From contig NZ_JALIRP010000001.1 in the NCBI RefSeq assembly GCF_022898935.1, positions 806,001 through 870,000 of the forward strand: a stretch of DNA of 64,000 nt, given 5' to 3'. How positions within the stretch are numbered: position 1 is the stretch's first letter; every line of letters starts with the position of its first letter. Shown piece after piece: positions 19,365 to 28,692 of this stretch. The notes under the pieces were generated by a model, which was not told the origin of the DNA, did no database searches, and worked only from the letters and a program-made list of their open reading frames with translations. Made by a program: the position numbers and the translations under genes. The DNA comes from Paenibacillus mangrovi (GTDB lineage Bacteria; Bacillota; Bacilli; Paenibacillales; Paenibacillaceae).

Positions 19365-19892
19365 ATGAGCATGAAGATGAACATTCGCACAGAAACAGCA
19401 GCAGATTATGAACAGGTAGCCAAAGTTCTTTTTCATGCATTCGGCGACCGTGAGGATGAATCCGAATTAGTGAAAAAAATCCGGAAGTCGGCTACTTTTG
19501 TGCCTGAGCTTTCGCTGGTTGCAGAACGGGATCATGAAATCCTAGGCCATATTTTGTTAAGCAAAGCGGAAGTGGTAGACGAGGGCAGTAGTCATGAAGT
19601 CATTGCACTCGCTCCTCTAGCTGTCAGTCCTGATCATCAAAAGCAAGGCATTGGCAGGCGGTTAATCCAGGAAGGGCTGGAGCGTTGTCAGAAACTCGGG
19701 CTTGATCTGGTCTTATTGATAGGCCACCCCGAATATTACCCTAAATTTGGATTTAAGCCGGCGCGACCGTACGGACTGGAACTGAAACAATTTGATGTGC
19801 CGGATGATGTGTTCATGGTTTGCGAGCTGCAGGACGGAGCACTGAATCGGATTAAGGGTGAATTGCGGTATCCTAGGGTGTTTTTGGAGTAG
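19365..19892 (+). CDS. GNAT-family N-acetyltransferase (YhbS-like)
   Basis: The 175-residue protein shows the acetyl-CoA binding signature in IALAPLAVSPDHQKQGIGRR followed by a GHPEYYPKFGFKPA tail motif that is characteristic of YhbS-like members. It lies 28 bases after the VOC gene and may share its transcript. The acceptor is unknown. Confidence 0.85.
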   Translation: MSMKMNIRTETAADYEQVAKVLFHAFGDREDESELVKKIRKSATFVPELSLVAERDHEILGHILLSKAEVVDEGSSHEVIALAPLAVSPDHQKQGIGRRLIQEGLERCQKLGLDLVLLIGHPEYYPKFGFKPARPYGLELKQFDVPDDVFMVCELQDGALNRIKGELRYPRVFLE

Positions 19893-19975
19893 ATTCCTTT
19901 AGCAAGAGTATTCCCTTTGATATTCAGTAGTTTTTTCATTGATGTACACAGTTCGCAGGTAGTTCGGAGGCTATT

Positions 19976-20443
19976 ATGAAAACAAAATGGATGGTTTTCC
20001 TGATTCTCCTGCTTTGCGTTACGGGATGCAAAGGCAGTGATACAAGCGAACAAGTGATAGTCTTCAACAAAGACCATACCCGCTATTTGGAACAATATGG
20101 CTGGAGCATCGATCGATTTGCATCTGAAACCAAGTATGCTCCGGGGACGCTTGCATCCTTTCGCGAACATCTGAAAGAGATGACGGACAAAGGCAAGCTG
20201 GACATTAGTGCTTATGTTAATCAAGAAGTTGTTGAAACAGGTTATGTCCTTCGTGAAACTACGCCCGGTTACAATCTGATTACTGCTTATATTCTTGAAA
20301 GCGACGGTAAATGGATCGGAAGCTATTTGGTTTTTAGCCATGAAACACTGGACGAGAACGGAAACTACCAAACGGATATTAGTTCTACAGATGAAATGAT
20401 TAATTCAAGTGAAGTTGCCGGTTTGCATCCAAAAAAGAAATAA
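19976..20443 (+). CDS. Small conserved lipoprotein (DUF4830-like)
   Basis: The 155-residue protein has a clear lipoprotein signal (LLCVTGC). Behind it are YLEQYGWSID and a short alpha/beta domain that reminds me of the DUF4830 family of Bacillota lipoproteins; this match is from memory. Its role is unknown. The ribosome binding site is weak (CGGAGG, 7 bases before the ATG). Confidence 0.7.
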   Translation: MKTKWMVFLILLLCVTGCKGSDTSEQVIVFNKDHTRYLEQYGWSIDRFASETKYAPGTLASFREHLKEMTDKGKLDISAYVNQEVVETGYVLRETTPGYNLITAYILESDGKWIGSYLVFSHETLDENGNYQTDISSTDEMINSSEVAGLHPKKK

Positions 20444-20518
20444 AAAGCGATAAGGTGATTCGACGCATCCCTGCTCGAAGAGCTATTTTCAAAAATACGT
20501 AATTAAGGAGTTCACCTT

Positions 20519-20950
20519 ATGATCCCAGAAGGTTATACCGTAGTAGAGAAAGTACCTCAGCTTGATACGTATGTCCGGCTTTGCACCGCGGTTGGATGGG
20601 AGGTTGTCATGAATTTCAACGCGGCGGAGCAATCGTTACAAAAATCCCTTTTTGGCGTGACGGTGCTGCATGGAAATGAAGTCGTCGGCATGGGCCGAAT
20701 CGTTGGAGACGGAGCGATTTACTTCTATATACAAGACATCGTCGTCACGCCCGAACATCAAAACAAGGGACTTGGAAAGGTTATTTTGGAATCGATTACC
20801 GCTTATCTACGAGAGTATGCGCCGGAAAAGGCGTTCGTCGGACTTTTTTCTTCCCAAGGGAAAGAAAGCTTTTATCGGCAGTTCGGTTTTAACCAGCATG
20901 AGGGCATGACTGGAATGTTTGGTGTGATGCATGATGGTGAGATCTGGTGA
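20519..20950 (+). CDS. GNAT-family N-acetyltransferase
   Basis: The 143-residue protein has the acetyl-CoA loop in VVTPEHQNKGLGKVILESI and the closing GKESFYRQFGF motif of small single-domain acetyltransferases. AAGGAG lies 9 bases before the ATG. It resembles GNAT proteins annotated as acting on small molecules, but the acceptor is unknown. The next gene starts about 20 bases downstream. Confidence 0.85.
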   Translation: MIPEGYTVVEKVPQLDTYVRLCTAVGWEVVMNFNAAEQSLQKSLFGVTVLHGNEVVGMGRIVGDGAIYFYIQDIVVTPEHQNKGLGKVILESITAYLREYAPEKAFVGLFSSQGKESFYRQFGFNQHEGMTGMFGVMHDGEIW

Positions 20951-20971
20951 AAAATGATTCGAGGTGATCAT

Positions 20972-21655
20972 ATGAGAAAATTGCTAATGATCGCAGTACT
21001 CACAATGATTGTGTTAACAGGATGCAATTCTGGAGTGAATCAACCGATTACAGATGATTTTACCAAGCCGGAATTACAAATCATTTCAATGAAAAGCGGT
21101 TATCTGCCCTACCATCATCAATACGATAATATGGATCGAGGTCATCATGATTTTGAAAATCAAACCACAGTCATTGATCCTAATTACTATGAAAATCATC
21201 CATTCAAGCGCGGTGACATTGTTTTTTTTATGAATCCGGACTTCGACCACGATAAATATCCATCGGTCCGTCTCGAAGAGATGAGTATTTCAAGAATTGT
21301 GGCGCTGCCGGGAGAGACTATTGCAATCAAAGCAGGCCAAATTTATATCAATGACCGCAAGCTGGATTCATTTTATGGCATAGCCCGTCGGTTAGGATCG
21401 GATGCAGATGCCCTGAAAAAAAGTCTTGAGGACCAGAATGATCGTTTAGATGATGTAATGAAACAGAACATCCAAAATATGATCCGCATGCTGGAGTCAG
21501 AGCAATTGGAGCCCACCAAGATTCAGGAAGGGCAGGTATTCGTGGTAGGAGACGATTGGTTCAGGAGCTTTGACAGCAGGAATTTCGGTCCCTTGCCAGT
21601 GAAGGCGATTCATGGAAAAGTACTTGGATATTTAGAAAATCCTTCTTCACACTAA
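20972..21655 (+). CDS. Signal-peptidase-I-like (S26 fold) lipoprotein lacking the catalytic Ser/Lys
   Basis: The 227-residue product starts with a lipobox (VLTGC) rather than the membrane helix of a true signal peptidase. The S26 core is recognisable: FKRGDIVFF, then SRIVALPGETIAIKAGQIYI (box D), then VFVVGDDWFRSFDSRNFGPL (box E). In a working enzyme box B reads SMxP with the catalytic Ser, and box D reads KR before the VxxLPG; here the corresponding parts are GYLP and SR. Both catalytic residues are therefore missing. A ~50-residue helical insertion sits between boxes D and E. The ATG at 20972 follows GAGGTGAT; an earlier ATG at 20954 gives a poorer signal peptide. Confidence 0.75.
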   Translation: MRKLLMIAVLTMIVLTGCNSGVNQPITDDFTKPELQIISMKSGYLPYHHQYDNMDRGHHDFENQTTVIDPNYYENHPFKRGDIVFFMNPDFDHDKYPSVRLEEMSISRIVALPGETIAIKAGQIYINDRKLDSFYGIARRLGSDADALKKSLEDQNDRLDDVMKQNIQNMIRMLESEQLEPTKIQEGQVFVVGDDWFRSFDSRNFGPLPVKAIHGKVLGYLENPSSH

Positions 21656-21715
21656 AAGTTCATGTTCATAATACGAGTGTTGATCGGTTGTGAAGGAAAG
21701 TCTTAGGGAGGACGC

Positions 21716-22234
21716 ATGAAGTTATACCATTTTAGCGAGGAAGAAAATATCGAGGTATTTCATCCACGGGTCAAGGCCAACCGGACGGATATGCCGCCTG
21801 TGGTGTGGGCCATCGACGAAGCGCATCAATTCACGTTTTTCGTTCCGAGGAACTGTCCCCGCATTGTGTATACAAGACATGAAGGGATCACTGAGGAAGA
21901 CGAAATCCGTTTTTTTGGAAATACGTCGGCCCAGATCGTGTTGACGCTGGAAAATCGCTGGTACATAAAAATCATTGAAACCACGCTTTACAGGTATGAG
22001 CTACCGCCGGAATCCTTTGAGCTTTTCGATGAGACAGCCGGTTATTTTATTTCCAGGGAAATGGTAAAACCAGTCGAAAAAACGGTTATCCGAGGCGGCC
22101 TTGAGCGATTGCTCGATATGGGAATCGACGTACGGTTTACTCCGGATCTTTATCCGTTAAGAGAGGCGCTTCTAAACTCATCGGTTAAGGATTTTGGCAT
22201 TCACCGATTCGAGCATGCAATTCCATTGTTTTAA
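21716..22234 (+). CDS. DUF6886-like cytoplasmic protein
   Basis: The 172-residue protein has no signal peptide or membrane segment. It begins MKLYHFSEEE and contains PPVVWAIDEAHQFTFFVPR, a pattern I associate with the DUF6886 family, which is annotated only as of unknown function. AGGGAGGAC lies just before the ATG. It is followed by a terminator and stands alone. Confidence 0.7.
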   Translation: MKLYHFSEEENIEVFHPRVKANRTDMPPVVWAIDEAHQFTFFVPRNCPRIVYTRHEGITEEDEIRFFGNTSAQIVLTLENRWYIKIIETTLYRYELPPESFELFDETAGYFISREMVKPVEKTVIRGGLERLLDMGIDVRFTPDLYPLREALLNSSVKDFGIHRFEHAIPLF

Positions 22235-22326
22235 CCTGACCACCTGAGAAGAAAACGTGAAGACCCATAACCTATGTTTGAAGAGAGTGCATGTTTAAAA
22301 GAAAACCTAATGTTGGAGCCATCGGA

Positions 22327-22360
22327 AATAGCCCCTGACTGAGCCAGGGGTTATTTTTTT
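22327..22360 (+). terminator. Terminator after the DUF6886-like gene
   Basis: Arms 22327-22337 and 22345-22355 pair through CCCCTG/CAGGGG, extended by AATA/TATT, and are followed by a T-rich run. Confidence 0.8.
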
Positions 22361-22440
22361 ATTAGTGGCTTTAGCCAGTTGAGCACGCGAAGCGTGGGAA
22401 ACAAAAAAACCACCAACTATGCGGGTAATTTTTATTTGCT
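22361..22440 (+). repeat. Short palindromic remnant, possibly of an IS200/IS605-type end
   Basis: The stretch carries AGTGGCTTTAGCCAGTT and then CACGC/GCGTG around GAA, two small palindromes of the sort found at the ends of IS200/IS605-like elements. No transposase frame is present. The core ACTGGCTAAA (read on the minus strand here) recurs at 45442-45451 on the plus strand. The rest of the gap up to 22602 shows nothing else that I recognise apart from AT-rich promoter-like sequence. Confidence 0.3.
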
Positions 22441-22602
22441 CCTTCCCCATTTATTTCTGCGGTGAATTCGAATATTCTGTGTCATTTCTCCTTGCGGCGA
22501 CAGTGTATTTTTATTCACTGATTTGTTTATGCTACACTGGTTTAATACACATAGGAACAAAAGGTACCATGGGATAACATGACAGACGGGGAGTTGACGA
22601 AC

Positions 22603-23304
22603 ATGGCATTTGTGACGATTAAAGACGAATATAAACGATATCAGATGGGTGAGACGATCATCGTGGCAAATGACGGGATCAATCTTGAGATTGAGAAAGG
22701 GGAGTTCGCGATCATTGTCGGACCGAGCGGCGCCGGGAAGTCAACGGTGTTAAATATACTCGGCGGCATGGATACGGCCGATGAAGGCCAGGTGCTGGTA
22801 GACGATACGGATATTGCCCGGTTTAACAGCAAGGAATTGACGGGATACCGCCGCAATGATGTCGGATTCGTATTTCAATTCTATAATCTTGTGCCTAACT
22901 TGACTACGAAAGAGAATGTCGAGCTGGCGTCGCAGATCTCACCGAGGGCACTGGACGCGGAACAGGTGTTAAGGGACGTAGGGTTAGGCGAACGGCTGAA
23001 CAACTTCCCGGCACAGCTGTCTGGCGGTGAGCAGCAGCGCGTAGCGATTGCAAGAGCCCTTGCCAAACAGCCTAAATTACTGCTATGCGACGAACCGACA
23101 GGAGCTCTGGACTATAATACGGGAAAACAAGTGTTGAAGCTGCTCCAGGATACCTGCCGAAATACAGGGACAACAGTCATTGTCATTACGCATAATTCTG
23201 CGTTGGCGCCGATGGCAGACCGAGTGATCGAGATCAACAATGCCAAGGTTCGTAAAATGACGAAAAATCCGAATCCGATCTCGGTCGATGACATCGAGTG
23301 GTAA
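22603..23304 (+). CDS. MacB/LolD-type ABC exporter ATP-binding protein
   Basis: The 233-residue protein has Walker [10 protein letters not shown], the signature [16 protein letters not shown], Walker [13 protein letters not shown] and the switch His in VIVITHNS. The typical MacB/FtsE-type Q-loop region [20 protein letters not shown] is present. ATG at 22603 is chosen because GGGGAG is 9 bases upstream; an ATG at 22579 has a poor site. The permease partner starts 14 bases after the stop, so it would energise that protein. Confidence 0.9.
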   Translation: MAFVTIKDEYKRYQMGETIIVANDGINLEIEKGEFAIIVGPSGAGKSTVLNILGGMDTADEGQVLVDDTDIARFNSKELTGYRRNDVGFVFQFYNLVPNLTTKENVELASQISPRALDAEQVLRDVGLGERLNNFPAQLSGGEQQRVAIARALAKQPKLLLCDEPTGALDYNTGKQVLKLLQDTCRNTGTTVIVITHNSALAPMADRVIEINNAKVRKMTKNPNPISVDDIEW

Positions 23305-23318
23305 GGAGCTAGAACATC

Positions 23319-24836
23319 ATGAAGAAAAAAGCGCTATGGAGCGATATCTTCCGGGAAATCTGGCGCACGAAAGCAAGGTTCCTGTCCATTTTTGCGATTA
23401 TTATGCTGGGTGTCGGATTCTTCGCCGGGATTAAGGCGACAGGACCTGATATGCTGGATACGGCAGATCATTATTTCAAAGACCAGAATCTGATGGATAT
23501 CAAGGTCCAATCAACGTATGGTCTGAATGAACGGGATATTGCAATGTTGAAGCAGGTTCCAGATGTGTTGAACGTACAGCCTGCATACAGCGGGGATACC
23601 TTCCTGGGTGATAGTGGGCTGATTGCCAAGGTATTCTCGTATCATGCAGAAGATCCGTTGAACCATTATGTGGTTGTTGAAGGCCGAATGCCTGAAAAAT
23701 CGGGCGAAATCGCGATCGATGCGAGTGAGCGGGGCAGCCGGTTTAAGGTAGGCGACACGATTACGTTTACGAACCCGGACGCCAAGACCGACCTTGAAGA
23801 TACGTTCCGTACCTTGGAATACAAAGTAGTGGGTATCGTCAAAAGCCCGCAGTTCATCAGCAGCATGGGTCGGGGGGCGAGCAGCATCGGCAAAGGAACG
23901 GCTGATGTATTCGCCGTCATACCGGACCAAGATTTTAAGCTGTCGGTCTACACAGAAGCCTATATGAGTTTCAAGGACACAGCCGAGCTGGCGCCTTACA
24001 CGGCTGCGTACGATGCGAAGATTGATGAGCATACCAAAGCTGTAGAACAAGCCTTGGCCTCACGGCCGGAAGAACGTCTCGCGGAGGTTCGTGTCGAGGG
24101 ACAAGCGAAGCTGGATGAAGCACAGCAGAAGATAGACGATGCCAATCAGAAATTAGCTGATGCGAACCAAAAATTGACCGATGCTAGACAAAAGCTGGAT
24201 CAAGGCGAACGAGGCTACAAAGCGGGCGTAGACAAGCTTCAATCTGAGACCGCTAAAGGTCAGGCAAAGCTGGATGCAGCGGCTCGGGACATCGCGAAGG
24301 GTAAGGCAGAAATCCAGCGTAACCAGCAGACGTTAGCGGATGGGCAAGATCAGCTTCAAGCTGGTCAAGCCCAATTGGATGAGCAGAAGAAAACGTTGGA
24401 GCCAAAGCTTGCCCAAGGTCATGAGCTGGTGAAGTCGCTGCTCCAAGTCTCCACGATGCAGCCCGCAGCGATTCCTGAGGCTCAGCAAAGCCAGCTTCAG
24501 GCGGCAGCTCAATCGGCTGATCCGGAGCTCGGCAAAGCTGTAGCCGGATTCATGCAAGGTGCGGTTGATGGAGAGACTTTGCAGCATGCTGCTACTTCCT
24601 TCGAACAAGGCTTGAACCAAGCTTCTCAGCAGTTGACGAATGCGCAGCAGGAGTTAGATGCAAAGAAGAAGCAGCTAGAAGCCGGTACTCAGCAGCTGAA
24701 AGCGGCGGAGAAGAAGCTCATGCAAGGCGAAGCGGAGTGGGCGCGGAACAGCCGATTTGGCAGCTGCCAAGCAGGAAGGAGAAGCACGGTTAGCCAAGGC
24801 GAAAACAGAGCTTGCGCAGGGACAAGCCGAGTATGA
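23319..24836 (+). CDS. FtsX-like ABC permease, N-terminal half (frameshifted)
   Basis: The first membrane helix (about residues 12-36) is followed by an extracytoplasmic domain and then, from about residue 245, a long coiled coil with repeats such as KLDEAQQKIDDANQKLADAN. The natural frame is left near 24735-24745: the last ~30 residues (NSRFGSCQAGRR and on) do not fit the coiled coil. One base too many, or two missing, in the GC-rich run there would restore the frame with the next fragment. Together the two would give an FtsX/MacB-type permease of about 1,100 residues. This half alone has just one membrane segment and would not function as a permease. It could be a natural mutation or a sequencing error. 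Confidence 0.75.
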   Translation: MKKKALWSDIFREIWRTKARFLSIFAIIMLGVGFFAGIKATGPDMLDTADHYFKDQNLMDIKVQSTYGLNERDIAMLKQVPDVLNVQPAYSGDTFLGDSGLIAKVFSYHAEDPLNHYVVVEGRMPEKSGEIAIDASERGSRFKVGDTITFTNPDAKTDLEDTFRTLEYKVVGIVKSPQFISSMGRGASSIGKGTADVFAVIPDQDFKLSVYTEAYMSFKDTAELAPYTAAYDAKIDEHTKAVEQALASRPEERLAEVRVEGQAKLDEAQQKIDDANQKLADANQKLTDARQKLDQGERGYKAGVDKLQSETAKGQAKLDAAARDIAKGKAEIQRNQQTLADGQDQLQAGQAQLDEQKKTLEPKLAQGHELVKSLLQVSTMQPAAIPEAQQSQLQAAAQSADPELGKAVAGFMQGAVDGETLQHAATSFEQGLNQASQQLTNAQQELDAKKKQLEAGTQQLKAAEKKLMQGEAEWARNSRFGSCQAGRRSTVSQGENRACAGTSRV

Positions 24837-26625
24837 AAAAGGGCTGAATAAGTACCAGAAAGAGAAGAAAGATGCAGACCAGAAGATTGCGAATGGCGAG
24901 AAGCAGCTGGCTGAAGGGAAGGATGAACTGAACAACCTCAAGCTGCCTAAATTCTATGTCATGGATCGGAGCGTCAACCCGGGCTACACCGAATATAGCG
25001 ATAACGCGGATCGTCTGGCAGCGATTGCGACGGTTTTCCCAGCATTCTTCTTCCTGATTGCAGCGCTGGTCAGTCTGACGACGATGACTCGGATGGTTGA
25101 AGAGCAGCGATTGCAGATCGGAACGCTCAAGGCATTAGGCTACAGCAACATGGATGTGATGAAGAAATTTCTGGTCTACTCTACGCTAGCTAGTATTACG
25201 GCATCGGCGGCGGGTCTCGCGATAGGATTTACGTTATTTCCAGAGATTATTTATAACGCCTACAGTACGTTGTATAACTTGCCTGACGTACGGACCAGCT
25301 TCTATATGAGTTATAGTATCATCTCGGTGCTCGTGGCCGTGCTCTGTACAACGCTGACCGCTTCGATTGCTGTCCGGTTTGAGCTGAAGAGTAACGCATC
25401 CGTGCTTATGCGCCCGAGAGCACCGAAGAGCGGATCGCGTATTCTGCTGGAGCGCATAGATGTCATCTGGCGGCGTCTCAGCTTTATTGGGAAAGTCACG
25501 GCGCGCAACCTGTTCCGCTACAAGCAGCGGATGTTCATGACGGTATGCGGTGTTGCCGGTTGTACAGCATTAATTCTAACCGGGTTCGGGCTGAAGGATT
25601 CCATCGCAGATATTGCGCCGCTCCAGTACGGCAAGATTATGAAATATAACGCGGCGGTCGTCTTCCAAGACGATAGCAGCAAGAAGGCGTTTGAGGAATA
25701 CAACAAACTTATCGCCGATACCCCTGAGATCACAGGTCAATTGAATGTTACGCAGGAGGTTATGTTGGCAAAAAAGAAAGGAGTTAACAATCAGGACGTG
25801 AACCTGTTCATCCCAGAACAGGCAGATGCACTGAATGACTTCGTTGCATTGAAGGAACGTGGGCAGGAGAAGGTTATTCCATTGCCGAGCGATGGGGTGA
25901 TTGTATCGGAGAAGTTAGCTAAGTTATTCGATCTGCATGCGGGCAGTACACTAACAGTTCAGAATAAGAACAATGAGTCGTTTGATCTGAAAGTCGAGGG
26001 GATCACCGAGAACTACACGATGCACTATGTATATATGACTCCGCAATACTATGAGCAAGTCTTCGGGAAACCGGCCGTGGTGAATATGCAGCTTCTCACA
26101 TTCAATAAGGTAGATCCTGCATGGGAAGATCAGTTCAGCGAACGGCTAACCGCAAATCCGCGTGTCGCGATGGTCAGCTTCACGAGCGGTGTAAGCGATG
26201 CGTTCAACGATACGATGGACAGCATGAATGTCGTTGTGGTGGTGCTGATCATTTCTGCTGCGGCACTGGCTTTCGTCGTCTTGTACAACTTGACCAATAT
26301 CAATGTATCGGAGCGAATTCGGGAGCTGTCAACGATCAAGGTGCTCGGGTTCTATGATAAGGAAGTCACCATGTACATTTACCGTGAGAATATGATTCTA
26401 ACGGTGCTGGGCATTATCGTGGGCAATTTGCTCGGTGTGCTGTTGCATCGATTCGTGCTTCAGACGGCAGAAATGGACGAGATGATGTTCAGTCGAACCA
26501 TTCATGCGATTAGTTATGGATATGCGGCAGCATTAACCTTGTTATTCTCAGGGATTGTCATGGTGTCGATGCACTACAAGCTGAAGCATATCGATATGAT
26601 TGAAGCGTTAAAATCGGTAGAATAG
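24757..26625 (+). CDS. FtsX-like ABC permease, C-terminal half (frameshifted)
   Basis: The frame takes up the coiled coil without a gap (AKQEGEARLAKAKTELAQGQ) after the shift near 24740. Then comes an FtsX block of three helices (IATVFPAFFFLIAALVSLTT, and so on), a cytoplasmic linker, a further helix (MFMTVCGVAGCTALILTGFG), a second outer domain (residues about 290-480), and a last FtsX block beginning VVVVLIISAAALAFVVLYNL. The TTG start at 24757 has no ribosome binding site and is only the first possible codon in the frame, which supports reading this as the second half of one broken gene. Membrane topology is that of the MacB/FtsX exporters with long coiled coils. Confidence 0.75.
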   Translation: MAAAKQEGEARLAKAKTELAQGQAEYEKGLNKYQKEKKDADQKIANGEKQLAEGKDELNNLKLPKFYVMDRSVNPGYTEYSDNADRLAAIATVFPAFFFLIAALVSLTTMTRMVEEQRLQIGTLKALGYSNMDVMKKFLVYSTLASITASAAGLAIGFTLFPEIIYNAYSTLYNLPDVRTSFYMSYSIISVLVAVLCTTLTASIAVRFELKSNASVLMRPRAPKSGSRILLERIDVIWRRLSFIGKVTARNLFRYKQRMFMTVCGVAGCTALILTGFGLKDSIADIAPLQYGKIMKYNAAVVFQDDSSKKAFEEYNKLIADTPEITGQLNVTQEVMLAKKKGVNNQDVNLFIPEQADALNDFVALKERGQEKVIPLPSDGVIVSEKLAKLFDLHAGSTLTVQNKNNESFDLKVEGITENYTMHYVYMTPQYYEQVFGKPAVVNMQLLTFNKVDPAWEDQFSERLTANPRVAMVSFTSGVSDAFNDTMDSMNVVVVVLIISAAALAFVVLYNLTNINVSERIRELSTIKVLGFYDKEVTMYIYRENMILTVLGIIVGNLLGVLLHRFVLQTAEMDEMMFSRTIHAISYGYAAALTLLFSGIVMVSMHYKLKHIDMIEALKSVE

Positions 26626-26670
26626 CACTGACCTAGTTGTTGGAAATTATAACTAAATGATCAAACTCCC

Positions 26671-26922
26671 TTGTATTTAAGATCTGCAATGTTGTCCCCA
26701 GAGTCAAATCCTCGGATTTGGCTCTTTTTCATGTTATGTCTGATGTTATTTGCTTTTACTATTCTAGGTTGGAATTATTTCGGTGAGCGCTATATAACTT
26801 ATTTGTTTGGCGTGAAATCCATTTTGCCGTACCGGATTGTATTTATTCTCTCGATTGCTTTCGGGGCGTTCGAGACACGGCGTTATTTGCGGCATGTGAA
26901 GAGTCAAAAGTTATATAAATAG
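26671..26922 (+). pseudogene. Remnant of an alanine:sodium symporter (AGCS family)
   Basis: An 83-codon frame contains FAFTILGWNYFGERYITYLF and then SILPYRIVFILSIAFGA. This closely resembles one conserved stretch of AGCS (AlsT/DagA) transporters, where it reads like FSTILGWSYYGE...YLFG...PYRI. The normal protein has about 450-480 residues, so more than 80% is missing, and no other part is visible on either side. A TTG start without a ribosome binding site, and a run of charged residues after the second helix, suggest a decayed fragment rather than a working small protein. Confidence 0.55.
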
Positions 26923-27011
26923 CGCAAGGTTGACGTAGACACGTTTGAATTGTTTTCTTAGCAGGAAAACAAGATATAGCTCTGGATAAGCTATATGTGA
27001 AAGAATATGAA

Positions 27012-27026
27012 AACCCCTTTAGGGGT
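27012..27026 (-). terminator. Possible minus-strand terminator downstream of the histidine kinase
   Basis: On the minus strand ACCCC TAAA GGGGT is followed by TTTTC. The stem is short (5 bases). Together with 27116-27141 it lies beyond the 3' end of the minus-strand kinase gene; the rest of the gap between 26923 and 27237 shows no coding frame I trust. Confidence 0.45.
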
Positions 27027-27115
27027 AGCAAAAGAGGTAAAGGCATAGTGGCTTGAACAACTGAAAGCCAGCGCCTTTAGACGCTAGCCAGAGACAAAGG
27101 TTTATAACCGCAGAG

Positions 27116-27141
27116 AAAACACCCGTTAGACGGATGGTTTT
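27116..27141 (-). terminator. Terminator of the PAS histidine kinase gene
   Basis: On the minus strand AAAACCATCCGT pairs with ACGGGTGTTTT around a 3-base loop, with one bulge, and ends in TTTTC. It lies about 97 bases past the kinase stop. The stem can also serve transcripts from the plus strand. Confidence 0.5.
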
Positions 27142-27237
27142 GATTATTTAAATCATTAAGTGTGAAAATATGGAGCATGAAGTGAACTTGGTATATCATT
27201 GGAATATGTAAAAAAATGACAGAGACTAGTATGTTCC

Positions 27238-28692
27238 TCAATCCTCAGGTTTGCTGATTTTGGGCAGTTTCACTGTAAACGTGGTTCCTTGTTCCGGGAC
27301 GCTTTCAATCTGGATGGAGCCGCTGTGGTTATGAATTATATTTTGCGTAATCATGTAGCCAAGTCCGGTTCCGGTCTCTTTGGTTGTAAAAAACGGTTGA
27401 CCCAGCTTCTGAATTTGTTCCGATGTCATCCCGATGCCCTCATCCTCTACACTGATTAGCACTTCTTGATCATTGGAATCGACGCTTACATATATCGTTC
27501 CGGTGGAACTCATGGCATCTATGCCATTTCTAAGCAAGTTGATAAATACCTGTTTCAGCTGATTAATTTCCCCCATAATCCACAGGGGAGCGTCTGGACC
27601 GTTAAATATGATTTCGATATTTTTTAATGCCGACTGCACTTTCATTAAGGTAATCACCTGGTCCAAAATAGGAAGAACGTTTAAAGGCTTGCTTGTGTGA
27701 TTACGTTGAGGCTTGGATAAGACAAGCAGTTCGTTCACAATAAGCTCTATTCGTTTAAGCTCGGATTCGATAATATCGAAATAGGTTTCGCTGCTTTGCT
27801 TGGAGGATCTCATCAGCTTCATGAACCCATTGATGGAGGTAAGCGGATTGCGGATTTCGTGGGCAATGCCCGCAGCCAACTGTCCGGCCATGGTCAGCCT
27901 TTCAGACTGCATCATATATTCCTCTTTTTCCCGCTGTTCCGTAACATCCATGAATACTCCAATGGCTGCCGTTTCCCCTTCATAACTTAAGATAAGTGTA
28001 AAACCATCCACAAGCTTTTGCTGTCCATCCAGGCAGTTGATCAGATACGTGATAGGGTGGAGCAATTGGTGTTCCGCAAAGCTTCTTCTTCGTTCCTTTA
28101 ATGCTTCGTGATAGGAGATGTCCACCACCGTATCTGTGGAGATCCCGAGAACTTCACTTTTTTCCTTGGCGTTAACCAGCCTAAGTGCTGCTGGATTAAC
28201 GTATTGCACAACTCCTTTTTTGGTGATCAGGACTGCGAGCGGCATTTTCTCCAAAAGCTGTTGGTATGAATTCTGTATGTCACGTAAAATATTTTCAGTC
28301 ATATGCAGCTTCGACTCCAATTCGGACCTCCGGGTGTGATCTTCGAATTGCGCCAGATAATGCACGGGCATTGAATCATCATTATGTATGATTGTCAGAT
28401 GGATGGTCACCTGAAGCTGTCGTCCATCTCTACACTGTATTGACTGCTCTATGGAAACGTATGCAAGATGCTCTGATTGAAGAGATTCGCCGTATTTTAC
28501 TATCACAGACAGCATATGCTGATAAAAAATATCCAGTTGAGCGGTGGAACCTTGTTCGTGCTGCGAGTGTCCCAAAAGATCACATAGTGCGGAATTGATC
28601 TTTATAAAAGTACCGTGAAGTGAGATGTAAGCCATTCCAAGAACGGCATGCTGAAAAATAGGATCATAATTTTGGACATAATCACGTAGCAC
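27238..28692 (-). CDS. PAS-domain sensor histidine kinase (KinA/KinE-like)
   Basis: The 484-residue protein has no membrane helix. Two PAS-like regions are seen at about residues 5-125 (VLGMAYISLHGTFIKINSAL) and 145-265 (LAVLITKKGVVQYVNPAALR), then the dimerisation helix with AGIAHEIRNPLTSINGF, whose His is residue 278. The ATPase part has NLLRNGIDAM, EDEGIGM and TGTGLGYMITQNII. This is the layout of Bacillus sporulation phosphorelay kinases, and no response regulator is adjacent, which fits an orphan kinase of that kind. GTG at 28692 is chosen because AAAGGAG is 7 bases upstream; the frame is open 25 codons further. Its role in sporulation is inferred. Confidence 0.85.
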   Translation of the reverse strand: MLRDYVQNYDPIFQHAVLGMAYISLHGTFIKINSALCDLLGHSQHEQGSTAQLDIFYQHMLSVIVKYGESLQSEHLAYVSIEQSIQCRDGRQLQVTIHLTIIHNDDSMPVHYLAQFEDHTRRSELESKLHMTENILRDIQNSYQQLLEKMPLAVLITKKGVVQYVNPAALRLVNAKEKSEVLGISTDTVVDISYHEALKERRRSFAEHQLLHPITYLINCLDGQQKLVDGFTLILSYEGETAAIGVFMDVTEQREKEEYMMQSERLTMAGQLAAGIAHEIRNPLTSINGFMKLMRSSKQSSETYFDIIESELKRIELIVNELLVLSKPQRNHTSKPLNVLPILDQVITLMKVQSALKNIEIIFNGPDAPLWIMGEINQLKQVFINLLRNGIDAMSSTGTIYVSVDSNDQEVLISVEDEGIGMTSEQIQKLGQPFFTTKETGTGLGYMITQNIIHNHSGSIQIESVPEQGTTFTVKLPKISKPED

